48,475 bases of DNA from an uncultured Planctomycetaceae bacterium (lineage in GTDB: Bacteria > Planctomycetota > Planctomycetia > Planctomycetales > Planctomycetaceae). The stretch is from NCBI GenBank assembly GCA_903924405.1, contig CAIYBH010000340.1:1-48475 (forward strand), given 5' to 3'. A model generated the notes under the pieces. The model did not search any database. It was not told the DNA's origin and was given only the letters and a program-made list of their open reading frames with translations. Position 1 is the stretch's first letter, and each line of letters starts with the position of its first letter. This document shows positions 1 to 8,816 of this stretch, one piece after another. A program made the position numbers and the translations under genes.

Positions 1-2
1 GG

Positions 3-1436
3 TTCACGGCGAAGGCGGGACAGGTTTTTGAAGTGGAATGTTTTGGGCGACGTATCCGTTCTCCCATCGACCCGGTCATGAACCTTTACAAGGCGAATGG
101 TGAAGGGATCACGGGCAACGATGACTCACGAGGCCCGGACAGTTATTTCCGCTGGCAGGTCCCGGCAGACGGTGAGTATGCGATTCGCGTTGCGGACCAC
201 CTGAACCGCGGTGGACCGGAATATGTTTACCGAATTGAGTTCCAGGAAGTGAAGCCCTCACTGAATGTGGGGATTCCCCGCGTCGCTCGGTACTCCCAGT
301 CGCGGCAGCAGATCTATGTGCCACGAGGTAACCGTTACGCCACTCTGATTTCGGCAGAACGATTGAACTTCGGCGGCGAGTTGACCATTGATGGGCTGCA
401 GTTACCGCAGGGTGTTTCTATTGTCGCGCAGCCGATGCCCGCCAACCTGAATGTGATGCCTGTTGTATTTGAAGCGGCTGCTGACGCTCCCCTCGCCGGC
501 GCCCTTTTGGACTTCCGGATGAAGCCGGTGGATCCAAACCTGAACCTGTATGGTCGGTTCACCAATCGGGCAGACTTTGTGATTGCCGGACCTGGACAGT
601 CACTGTATGTGTGGAAGGACGTAGAGCGACTGCCGTTTGCTGTGGTGGAAGAACTGCCTTACCAGCTGGAGATCGTACAACCAAATGTTCCGATCGTCCG
701 CGACGGCCAGATGATGCTGAAGGTTGTGGCGAAGAAGAAAGAGGGCTGGGACGAGAACATTCAGGTTCAGTTTCCATTCCGGCCCCCGGGCATTGGCGCG
801 AACAGTGAGATTACGATTCCCAAGGGTCAGACGGAAGCGTTGTACCAATTGAACGCGGACGCAAACGCAGCCGTCGGGAAATGGCCGGTCTACGTGCTGG
901 GATACGCAAACATCAACGGTGCCGCATGGGCATCCTCACAGATGGCATCCCTCGAGGTTGCTGAGCCGTGGCTGGGGCTCACGGTTCAAAGGTCCTCCGT
1001 GGAGCAGGGGAAAGAAACTGAGATTGCGGTTGAAGTGCAGATCCTGAAGGAGTTGAAGACTCCGGCGGAGGTCGTACTGGTTGGGTTGCCGCACAAAGTG
1101 ACAGCAGAACCGCTGAAGATTACCCCCGAAACCAAAGAACTCATCTTCAAAGTGAAGACGGCCGCTGACAGTCCTGAAGGCAACCACAAGAACGTGTTCT
1201 GTCAGGTGACAGTGATGGAAAACAACGAACCCATCCTGCACTCCAGACTGGGCAATTCAGAGCTGCGCATTGACAAGCCACTTCCGATGCCAACTGCTGC
1301 ACCGGCCCCCGCTCCGATGCCTGTGGCTGCGGCGGCACCAGCGGCGGCTCCTGCTCCGCCTGCGGAAAAGCGACTGACCCGGCTGGAGAAACTGCGTCTG
1401 GAGGCTCAACAGAAGGGGAATGCCCCGAAGAAGTAG
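3..1436 (+). CDS. Pre-peptidase C-terminal (PPC) domain protein, 5' partial
   Basis: The reading frame is already open at base 3 and matches the middle of a PPC-type beta-sandwich domain (FTAKAGQVFEVE, then GPDSYFRWQVPADGEYAIRV and a GGPEYVYRIEF end), so the true start lies upstream of the window. The GTG at 33 is only an internal codon. About 478 residues are visible. After the PPC domain (residues 1-85) the protein is beta-rich, like tandem Ig/fibronectin-type domains, and ends in an Ala/Pro-rich linker (about 415-450) and a basic tail. Proteins of this kind in planctomycetes are exported and often sit beside DUF1549/DUF1553 genes, as here (next gene 319 bp downstream, same strand). The exact role is unknown; adhesion or scaffolding in the periplasm is inference. 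Confidence 0.85.
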   Translation, partial: FTAKAGQVFEVECFGRRIRSPIDPVMNLYKANGEGITGNDDSRGPDSYFRWQVPADGEYAIRVADHLNRGGPEYVYRIEFQEVKPSLNVGIPRVARYSQSRQQIYVPRGNRYATLISAERLNFGGELTIDGLQLPQGVSIVAQPMPANLNVMPVVFEAAADAPLAGALLDFRMKPVDPNLNLYGRFTNRADFVIAGPGQSLYVWKDVERLPFAVVEELPYQLEIVQPNVPIVRDGQMMLKVVAKKKEGWDENIQVQFPFRPPGIGANSEITIPKGQTEALYQLNADANAAVGKWPVYVLGYANINGAAWASSQMASLEVAEPWLGLTVQRSSVEQGKETEIAVEVQILKELKTPAEVVLVGLPHKVTAEPLKITPETKELIFKVKTAADSPEGNHKNVFCQVTVMENNEPILHSRLGNSELRIDKPLPMPTAAPAPAPMPVAAAAPAAAPAPPAEKRLTRLEKLRLEAQQKGNAPKK

Positions 1437-1755
1437 CGGCACCGATGGACTCTGTCCGGACGGTCCTAAGTCCTCGCCGGAGTATCCACTGCCGGAAACC
1501 ATTGTGTAAATAACAACGAAGGTGCTGCGAAACGCGGGCATCGAAGGACTCAGGTTAAAAAAGAGAACGATGAACGGCGTAAGGACTGCTGAAGGCAAGT
1601 GATGGTCCGAGGGCTGTTTTTGAAAAAGGGGGCGACCGAAGTGATGCGGGCGTCCCGACACGTTACAGGCTGTCAGGGAACGGAACGACCGGGGGGTGGT
1701 TTCGTTGCACTGAGACACGGAACTGGTGGTTTGATTTTCGAATCAGGAAGAACCC
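1437..1755. other. Non-coding spacer, 319 bp
   Basis: This lies between the PPC protein and the DUF1549 protein. I see no convincing ORF, hairpin with a T-run, or repeat. The only clear signal is the Shine-Dalgarno-like AGGAAG at 1745-1750, ahead of the ATG at 1756. Confidence 0.5.
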
Positions 1756-4188
1756 ATGAAATTTGATGTCGCAATCCGAGTGCTGGCCGCGGCGCTGATG
1801 TTGCCTGCAGGCCTGTTTGCCGATGAGGTTGCCCCGGCATCTCTGACCGTGGCCCCGGCGGACATTCACCTCTCTGCGCTCCGGGACCGTCAGTCCCTGA
1901 TTGTTCAGGCCGTACTACCAAACGGGCTGACGCAGGATGTCACCGACAAGGTGGAAGTGAAGGTCGAGAACGAGGCCTTAATTCGTCGCGACGGGACGAC
2001 CTTCTACCCGCTGGCGGACGGCGCCACAAAACTCGTTGTGACCTACGCGGGCCAGACGATTGAAGTTCCTGTCACCGTACAGAATTGCCAGGTGGATCCA
2101 CCGATCAGTTTCCGTCTGGACGTGATGCCGGTCTGGATGAAGACCAGCTGCAACAACGGCAGTTGTCATGGTGCCGCGCGGGGAAAAGATGGGTTTCGCT
2201 TGTCGTTGTTTGGCTTCGACCCGGAAGGCGACCACTACCGACTGACTCGTGAGATCCCCGGGCGTCGTATTAATCTCGCGCTGCCTGCGGAGAGCTTGCT
2301 GCTGGAGAAGGGCGCTGGCGTCGTGCCTCATACCGGTGGAAAGCGTTTTGAGCCGGGCAGTGAGCACTACAACACCGTGTTGCGGTGGCTGGAAGCGGGC
2401 GCTCCGAACGACCCGGGTCCGGTTCCGGCGGTTGTGTCTGTAGAGCTGTACCCGAAGAATGCCGTGATGGATGGTGAAGGTTCCACACAGCGGCTGACGG
2501 TTCGCGCGAAGTATTCGGACGGAACCGACCGTGACGTCACCAGTCTTGCCTACTTCAGCTCGAACAATGAGAACAGTGCCGAAATTGCTCAGACTGGTCT
2601 GGTGACAGCGCACGCCCGTGGCGAAGCGTTCATTATGGCTCGGTTTGACACCCACACTGTCGGATCTCAGTTCATTGTGCTGCCGAAAGGGCTGCAGTAC
2701 GAGGACCCGAAGACTCCGGAAAATAACTACATCGATACGCTGGTTCATGCCAAGCTGCGAAAGTTGCGGATCATCCCATCGGATGTCTGTACAGACGAGG
2801 AGTTCCTGCGTCGCGTCTACGTCGACATTACAGGAACGATGCCAACATTAGCTGAGTACGAGCAGTTTGTGGCTGACACAGACGTCAATAAGCGTGATAA
2901 GGTAGTTGACGACCTGCTGGGCCGCAAAGAGTTTGTGGACATCTGGGTAATGAAGTGGGCGGAACTGCTGCAGGTACGCACGATTGCGAACCGGGTCGAG
3001 AAGAAGCCGATGCTCGCTTACTATAACTGGCTGAAGGAAAAGATTGCCAGCAACACTCCCACGGACAAGATGGTGCAGGAGTTGCTGGGGGCTCGTGGCG
3101 GTTCATTCTCCAATCCGGCAACCAACTACTACCAGACGGAAACGGAAACGCTGAAGGTCGCTGAGAACGTGGCCCAGGTATTCATGGGCATGCGAATTCA
3201 GTGTGCTCAGTGCCACAACCACCCCTTTGACCGCTGGACGATGGACGATTATTACGGCTTCGCCGCATTCTTCTCGCAGATCGGGCGGAAGCAGGGTGAA
3301 GATCCTCGCGAAACCATCATCTTCAACTCAGGTGGTGGCGAGGTTACGCACCTTGTGGGTGGCCGAGTGATGAAACCGAAGTTCCTTGGCGGGGTTGAGC
3401 CGGATCTGGTGGGTCGTGATCGTCGGGAAGTGATGGCCAACTGGCTCGCATCTTCAGAGAACCCATTTTTCGCAAAGAACCTGGCCAACATCGTATGGGC
3501 TCATTTCTTCGGACGTGGGATCATTCAGGAGGTGGACGACGTGCGTGTCAGCAATCCGCCTGTCAACGGCGAGCTGCTGGATGAACTGGGACGTCGTTTC
3601 ACCGACTACAACTATGACTTCCGCAAACTTGTTCGCGACATCTGCACATCGCGGACGTATCAGTTGTCCACGAAGACGAACCCCAGCAACGAAACGGATC
3701 ACAAGAACTTCGCTCACGCTGAACTTCGGCGAATTCGGGCCGAGGTGCTGCTGGACTGCATCAGTATTGTCACGGCCACACAGGACAAGTTTCCGGGGCT
3801 ACCGACGGGGGCCCGTGCTGTGCAGATCGCGGATGGCAACACTGCGACCTACTTCCTGACGACCTTCGGCCGTGCCAAGCGTGAATCTGTGTGTTCGTGT
3901 GAAGTGAAGATGGAACCGAATCTGTCTCAGGCACTGCACCTGATCAACGGGGACACCTCCAACGCCAAGATTCAGCAGGGTGGACTGGTGCCACTGCGAC
4001 TGAAGGAGGGCAGGACGCCGGCGGAAATCGTCACGGAGATGTACCTGCGTTGTTTCAGTCGTCGGCCAACGGACAAGGAAGTGGAATCTCTGGTTGCAAT
4101 TGTCGTTGAGCAGCAGAATGCTCAGGAGGCCCTGGAAGATATCTTCTGGTCACTGTTGAATTCGCGCGAGTTTCTGTTCAACCACTGA
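1756..4188 (+). CDS. DUF1549/DUF1553 cytochrome-type protein with Ig-like domains
   Basis: 810 residues. A signal peptide (about 1-22) is followed by a beta-sandwich region and a C-x4-CH haem-like site (CNNGSCHG; C132, C137, H138). A second Ig-like (BIG_2-type) domain covers about 225-310. DUF1549 covers about 325-510 and holds CAQCHNHPF (C483, C486, H487). DUF1553 covers about 555-790 (NPFFAKNLANIVWAHFFGRG, then VRDICTSRTYQLS). These families are hugely expanded in planctomycetes and are thought to be exported multidomain cytochromes linked to polymer breakdown or electron transfer; no reaction is proven. The ATG at 1756 has AGGAAG six bases upstream. A strong terminator follows at 4210, so it ends a transcription unit with the PPC gene. 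Confidence 0.93.
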   Translation: MKFDVAIRVLAAALMLPAGLFADEVAPASLTVAPADIHLSALRDRQSLIVQAVLPNGLTQDVTDKVEVKVENEALIRRDGTTFYPLADGATKLVVTYAGQTIEVPVTVQNCQVDPPISFRLDVMPVWMKTSCNNGSCHGAARGKDGFRLSLFGFDPEGDHYRLTREIPGRRINLALPAESLLLEKGAGVVPHTGGKRFEPGSEHYNTVLRWLEAGAPNDPGPVPAVVSVELYPKNAVMDGEGSTQRLTVRAKYSDGTDRDVTSLAYFSSNNENSAEIAQTGLVTAHARGEAFIMARFDTHTVGSQFIVLPKGLQYEDPKTPENNYIDTLVHAKLRKLRIIPSDVCTDEEFLRRVYVDITGTMPTLAEYEQFVADTDVNKRDKVVDDLLGRKEFVDIWVMKWAELLQVRTIANRVEKKPMLAYYNWLKEKIASNTPTDKMVQELLGARGGSFSNPATNYYQTETETLKVAENVAQVFMGMRIQCAQCHNHPFDRWTMDDYYGFAAFFSQIGRKQGEDPRETIIFNSGGGEVTHLVGGRVMKPKFLGGVEPDLVGRDRREVMANWLASSENPFFAKNLANIVWAHFFGRGIIQEVDDVRVSNPPVNGELLDELGRRFTDYNYDFRKLVRDICTSRTYQLSTKTNPSNETDHKNFAHAELRRIRAEVLLDCISIVTATQDKFPGLPTGARAVQIADGNTATYFLTTFGRAKRESVCSCEVKMEPNLSQALHLINGDTSNAKIQQGGLVPLRLKEGRTPAEIVTEMYLRCFSRRPTDKEVESLVAIVVEQQNAQEALEDIFWSLLNSREFLFNH

Positions 4189-4209
4189 GAAAATGACCAA
4201 TGGAATGAG

Positions 4210-4238
4210 AGCCCGACAGGAGACTGTCGGGCTTTTTG
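4210..4238 (+). terminator. Rho-independent terminator after the DUF1549 gene
   Basis: A perfect 10-bp stem AGCCCGACAG/CTGTCGGGCT (4210-4219 and 4224-4233) has a GAGA tetraloop of the GNRA class and runs straight into a T-run. It lies 21 bp after the stop codon at 4188. Confidence 0.9.
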
Positions 4239-4450
4239 AGGATGGCAAGGGCCGATTACAGCGATTAAAGGGAATGTGCGGTGTAATCCGGGTAAGATTG
4301 GCAGGATTTTCGGTGTGCGGTCTGTGTGCGGCCTTCTGCGACTCGGCAAACTTTGCCGAAGAACAGAGCATTCGATGGTGACATTTATTAGTGCGGTCCA
4401 GGGCGGGTGAGCATCAGCCCGGGGAAGTTTTTGCAGGTGTGGAGAACGTC

Positions 4451-7150
4451 ATGACGCAATGGAAGTCATTTGCTGCGGGAGTTGCGATTTCGGCGCTGCA
4501 GTTTTTCAGCAGCCAGGGCATCGCTCAGGACAAAGTTACGTTTGAAGACCACATCAAGCCGATTTTCCGCGACCGCTGTCTGTCGTGTCATAACACCAAC
4601 AAAAAGAGCTCAGACCTCGACTTGTCCTCCTACACGGCCATGATGCAGGGTGGTGCGTCCGGGGCCTCAATTGAACCCGGGGACTCCGGCGCCAGCTACC
4701 TGTACGGCCTTGTGTCTCACTCCAGCGAGCCCTACATGCCGCCGAACTCGGACAAGATTCCGGAGGCGGAGATTGAACTGCTGCGAAAATGGATTGAAGC
4801 GGGTGCCCCCGAAACAGCCTCCAGCAAGGTGGTCTTGAAAAAGAAAAACAACGTCGCGATGAGCTCCGTCTCTGCGGGAGCACGACCGGAAGGTCCAGCG
4901 CCTCTGCCGGACGTGCTGAATCTGCAACCGGTGGTGAAAACGACAGCCACGACCGCCGTATCAGCGATTGCCACGAATCCGTGGTCAAAGTTGATCGCGG
5001 TAGCGGGCCAGAAGCAGGTTGTCCTGTACCACTCAGAAACGATGGAAGCCCTTGGAGTTCTGCCATTTCCGGAAGGGCGACCCCGAGTGTTGAAATTCAG
5101 CCGCAACGGTAGCTTATTGCTGGCTGGTGGCGGTCGGGGAGCCTCAAAAGGATTGTGCGTCGTTTGGGACGTCCGCACAGGTGAGCGAGTCATGACGGCG
5201 GGAGATGAACTGGACGAGGTCCTGGCGGCGGACATCAGTGCGGACCAATCACTGATTGCGCTCGGGGGACCTCAGAAGATCGTGCGTGTGTACAGCACGG
5301 CGACGGGCGAGTTGGCCTACGAGTGTCGCAAGCACACCGACTGGATTTACTCTCTGGAATTCAGTCCGGATGGGGTTCTGCTGGCGACCTCGGACCGCAG
5401 TGGTGGACTGCTTGTCTGGGAAGCTCAGACGGGCCGTGAGTATCTGACGTTGACGGGCCACACCGGCCCCGTGTACTCGGTTTCGTGGCGTATTGACGGC
5501 AACGTCCTCGCCTCAGGCAGCGAAGACACGACAATTCGCCTCTGGGAAATGGAAAACGGTGGACAAATCAAGTCGTGGGGAGCCCATGGTGCTGGTGTGT
5601 TCTCGGTGGAGTACTGTCGGGACGGCAGAATTGTGTCGTCTGGCCGCGACAAGACCGCCAAAGTCTGGGATGCGAACGGTGGTGCGATCCGCGGTTTCGA
5701 AGCCTTCAATGATCTTGCGTTGCAGGCGTCCCACTGTGACGAGACAGACCGGGTGATTGCAGGTGACTGGACGGGTGAGATCCGGGTTTGGAACGCTGCA
5801 GATGGCACTCGGCTTGGAAACCTGACTACGAACCCACCGACTCTTGAAGAGCGTTTGGCACAGGCACAGGCTCTTGTAGCCCCGGCGGCAGAGAAGGCCG
5901 GCGGCGCAACATCCGAGCGTGACGCAGCGGTCGCAGCCCTGAAAACGCAGCAGGAAAAGGTGAACTCTGCCACGGTGGTCTGGCAGGCGGCTGAGAAGAA
6001 ACAGGTGGAGCAGACGGCTGTTGTAGCCGCAGAAACTCAGAAACTGGCAACCGAGCAGGCTCGGGAAAAAGAGTTGTCTGAGAAGTTGGCCGTGCTGCAG
6101 AAAGCCATTCCGGAACTGAAAGCGGCAGCTGGCAAGGCAGCGGAAGCGTCTGCCCTGACCACAACCGATGAAGAGTTGAAGAAAGTGGTCGAGCAGTTGC
6201 AGGCCCAGGTCGTTGCGAGAGAAGGTGAACTGAAGGGGAAAGAGGAAGAGCTGGCAGCCGCGAAGGTGGCGGTCGCAAAGATTGCGGGCGATCTGGACGT
6301 CCATAAGAAGACACTGGCAACGGACGAGCAGGGGCTGGTCGCTGCGAAAGCGGTGGTGGACGCTGAGACGACGGCTTTGGCACCTTACGAGAAAGCCGCA
6401 GCGGAGAAAGAGCAGTTGTTGTTAGCTGCTCAACAGGAAGCGAACCGAGTCACGGGCCTTGTCGAGCGGTGGCAGAACTACATTGAGCTGCGAAACGAGA
6501 TGCTGGCGCTTGAAGCGGCACGAAAAGCGCGGGATGAAGTGCAATTGGCTTCACTGCAGGCTCAGGCGGAACTGGAAGAGAAGCAGGCCCTGATGGCGGC
6601 ATCTGCGAAAGCGATGGAAGAATCCCGGGCCTTGATGACGGCGATGGCAGTGAAGGTGGAAGAGGTGAATGCAGCGATGGTGACCACGAATGGTCAGATG
6701 GTTGCACAGCAGGATCTGATGACCCGCACTCAGAACGCGGTCCCGACGTTGAAGGCTGCATTGGACCAGGCGAAAGCAGCGTTGACTCTGCTGCCCGACA
6801 ACGCTGAGATCAAGACGAGTACGGAGCATCTGGCAGCGGTTGTGGACCGGCAGGAAAAATCATTGCCGGTGATGACTGAGCAGATTGCAGCCTTTGGAAA
6901 GCAGCTTGAGACGATGAAGGCGGAGCTGGATGCAGCGGGGCGTAGTGTGGAAGAGTCGCGAGTGGCGATGGTGGCCTCCGAAGAGAAGGTCAAAGCGATT
7001 GCCACAGAGATTGCACCTCTGGAGAATCGATTGAAAGAGATGCAGGGGCAGGTTTCCACGGCAGAGCAGGCGGTCGAGGCGGCGAGCGGCGTTGTGGAAG
7101 CACGACGACAGTTGTTGCGTCCGCTGCTGCAGTTGACATCTGCTCAGTAA
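4451..7150 (+). CDS. Cytochrome-like (PSCyt1) / WD40 propeller / long coiled-coil protein
   Basis: 899 residues from the ATG at 4451, chosen because GGAG (4441) precedes it and a signal peptide (about 1-25, ending GIAQ) starts here; an upstream GTG at 4391 would add 20 residues. The domain order is a planctomycete cytochrome C-like domain (CLSCH, C43/C46/H47, then EPYMPP and LRKWIEAGAPE), WD40 repeats at about 150-455 (for example HTDWIYSLEFSPDG, HTGPVYSVSW), and about 430 residues of Ala/Glu/Lys/Gln-rich coiled coil to the end. The haem domain plus propeller is a known planctomycete combination; the very long coiled coil may form a rod or an oligomer. It is exported. It probably belongs with the two upstream genes, although the terminator at 4210 separates its transcription. 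Confidence 0.9.
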   Translation: MTQWKSFAAGVAISALQFFSSQGIAQDKVTFEDHIKPIFRDRCLSCHNTNKKSSDLDLSSYTAMMQGGASGASIEPGDSGASYLYGLVSHSSEPYMPPNSDKIPEAEIELLRKWIEAGAPETASSKVVLKKKNNVAMSSVSAGARPEGPAPLPDVLNLQPVVKTTATTAVSAIATNPWSKLIAVAGQKQVVLYHSETMEALGVLPFPEGRPRVLKFSRNGSLLLAGGGRGASKGLCVVWDVRTGERVMTAGDELDEVLAADISADQSLIALGGPQKIVRVYSTATGELAYECRKHTDWIYSLEFSPDGVLLATSDRSGGLLVWEAQTGREYLTLTGHTGPVYSVSWRIDGNVLASGSEDTTIRLWEMENGGQIKSWGAHGAGVFSVEYCRDGRIVSSGRDKTAKVWDANGGAIRGFEAFNDLALQASHCDETDRVIAGDWTGEIRVWNAADGTRLGNLTTNPPTLEERLAQAQALVAPAAEKAGGATSERDAAVAALKTQQEKVNSATVVWQAAEKKQVEQTAVVAAETQKLATEQAREKELSEKLAVLQKAIPELKAAAGKAAEASALTTTDEELKKVVEQLQAQVVAREGELKGKEEELAAAKVAVAKIAGDLDVHKKTLATDEQGLVAAKAVVDAETTALAPYEKAAAEKEQLLLAAQQEANRVTGLVERWQNYIELRNEMLALEAARKARDEVQLASLQAQAELEEKQALMAASAKAMEESRALMTAMAVKVEEVNAAMVTTNGQMVAQQDLMTRTQNAVPTLKAALDQAKAALTLLPDNAEIKTSTEHLAAVVDRQEKSLPVMTEQIAAFGKQLETMKAELDAAGRSVEESRVAMVASEEKVKAIATEIAPLENRLKEMQGQVSTAEQAVEAASGVVEARRQLLRPLLQLTSAQ

Positions 7151-7594
7151 CGCGTGTAACGCCGAGTGAGTGTCTGTCTCAGTGGATTGAATCGGCAGGG
7201 GTGATTGTGTCATCAGCGTTGGCTGAGGTGGGTCGGCGTGAAGGGCGGGCAGAGGAGAGCCGCGAGTCGTCGGGATCAACTGCAGCGGCGGCCCTTGCCG
7301 AGACTGAGGGGATAGAGAAAACAGGAAAGGGAAAGCAGCTCACGCGGAGCGCGTTTTGCGTGGTGGGGATCAAATGTGGATTGGGGCTCAATTCTGAATC
7401 CCCGCATCCCGAACAGCCATCGGGATTGAAACCGGAGCTCCTTCCGGGTAAACTTCACGGTCGCTGGGGCATGGTGTCCTGGCACATTCTTCTGGAAACT
7501 CCGAACTTTGTCGTTACAGGGCATCGCCTTGCCGGGGCTTAGAGACTGGCGGTGGTGTACCCGACAATCGGGGCAGGCAGTACAGGAAAGTAAG
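7151..7594. other. Non-coding spacer / rpsO leader, 444 bp
   Basis: This separates the WD40 gene from rpsO. Short open frames here (for example 7201-7542) have no recognisable protein features. The right end carries the rpsO ribosome-binding site (AGGAAAG near 7583). I could not identify an S15-binding pseudoknot or a promoter with confidence. Confidence 0.45.
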
Positions 7595-7864
7595 ATGTCG
7601 ATTAGTCAGGAACACAGGCACAGCATTATCGCGGAGTTTGCAACAAAGCCGGGTGACACGGGTTCACCGGAAGTGCAGATTGCGGTGTTGACCGCGGAAA
7701 TTCAGGCGGTGACCGAGCATCTGCAGACTCATCCGAAGGACTATTCGGGGCGTCGCGGATTGCTCAGCAAGGTTAGCCGTCGTCGTCAGTTGCTGGATTA
7801 TCTGAAGCGTGGCAGTGTAGAGAAGTATCAGGCGATCATTGCTCGTCTGAACATTCGAAAGTGA
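7595..7864 (+). CDS. rpsO: 30S ribosomal protein S15
   Basis: 89 residues, exactly the usual length of S15. It binds the central domain of 16S rRNA during small-subunit assembly. Diagnostic stretches are GDTGSPEVQIAVLT (about 21-34), the SGRRGLLSKVSRRRQLLDYL region (about 51-70) and the C-terminal helix ending ARLNIRK. The ATG at 7595 is preceded by AGGAAAG; in-frame codons further upstream (from 7508) would add 29 residues unlike S15 and are rejected. A strong terminator follows directly. pnp lies 0.95 kb downstream on the same strand, the widespread rpsO-pnp order, but the two are separated by a terminator and a long spacer rather than tightly linked. Confidence 0.98.
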   Translation: MSISQEHRHSIIAEFATKPGDTGSPEVQIAVLTAEIQAVTEHLQTHPKDYSGRRGLLSKVSRRRQLLDYLKRGSVEKYQAIIARLNIRK

Positions 7865-7870
7865 TCGGCT

Positions 7871-7901
7871 GGGCGTCGCACGAAAGCTGCGACGCCCTTT
7901 T
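7871..7901 (+). terminator. rpsO terminator
   Basis: A perfect 10-bp stem GGGCGTCGCA/TGCGACGCCC (7871-7880 and 7888-7897) with a 7-base loop is followed by TTTT and more T-rich sequence. It starts six bases after the rpsO stop. Confidence 0.93.
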
Positions 7902-8816
7902 GGTTTATTGCTGGTGCAGAAACGGCGTGCGAGTTCGTGTGGATGCAGGGCTGTATTCAGGCTTCGGACTGCTGCGACAGCGGTTCGGGTTGGTCGTTTG
8001 TTGTCGTAAGCTGCAGTGGACGTGATTTTGCATGAGTGGCAATCGACGGTAAGTTGACCTGGTTGAGGGTTCAGAAACCAGTGAACCGATTGGTGTTCAG
8101 AACTGATCGGGGAAAATTTGAAGCGAGTAGTGACGGGAGGTTGGGACGAGAAGTTTCGATCGGGACTGCTGAAGCGGCGTACGGCTTTGGTGGATAGGAC
8201 GGCTGTGACGCAGGCAGTGTCCGCTGGGAAGTGACGGAGAGAGTCTGTCGGAGGCGGGTGTTTGTTTGTGGTCGGGTTGACAGGTCTATGGACGGAGTAT
8301 CTGTCTGCGGGCTTAGTGACAGAAGGCGATTGCGGGCGTCGGGTAAGAGATCGTGCGTGGTCGAGTTGAATTGATCGTGTTTGATTTGGACGTGTTGGAT
8401 CGGACTCGTGGAAACGTCAGCGTGAGTCTGTAGAGTGGGTCCAGTGATGGGCTCAAAGTGGCCTCTGATTGCGGGTGACAGTCTGATCGGTGGCTGACGG
8501 ATGTGTTGTGACGTCGTAGTGTAGGTGTGTGTCTGAAGTTGTTTGAGGTTGGTTAAAGTTTGTTTTGCTGCCGCAGGTTCGTAGCGGATTGCCGCATCCT
8601 GTGGTGACTTTGAGTTGTCGGAAATTGCAGGTTGGTTGAAAACGCCGTTGAGGAGGACGCTGTCCCCTGGGTGTTTCACAGAAAGTCCGGCGGGCGAAAG
8701 AACCGCTGCTGCATGCTTTCCTGATGTCGTGAAGTTGCTGCAAGAGCAGAGAATTCGCTTCAAGGTCCTGTCACGGCGGCGTGTCGTATGCCGGCTGGTC
8801 CGGGTAAGGAAGCGTT
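7902..8816 (+). other. G/T-rich non-coding spacer and pnp leader, 915 bp
   Basis: This lies between the rpsO terminator and the pnp start. The + strand is very poor in C: by hand count about 74 G against 25 C in 8221-8400. Open frames on the opposite strand (for example 8071-8763) are expected from this bias, because a C/A-rich strand makes few stop codons; their translations are Thr/Pro/Gln/Ser-rich with no family. A small hairpin with two G-U pairs can be drawn at 7967-7989 (CGGACTGCT/AGCGGTTCG). The right end carries the pnp ribosome-binding site (AAGGA just before 8811). It may be a long 5' leader or hold an unrecognised RNA. Confidence 0.5.

Noticed and set aside
8672..8705. RNase P RNA-like AGAAAGTCCGG segment
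   Set aside because: It resembles the P4 part of RnpB, but the other conserved elements (for example ACAGTCCGTGG and the 3' GGCTTA end) are missing.
8071..8763. 230-codon - strand open frame between rpsO and pnp
   Set aside because: The strand is poor in G and T, so stops are rare by composition; a second overlapping frame is open too. The translation is Thr/Pro/Gln/Ser-rich with no fold or family.
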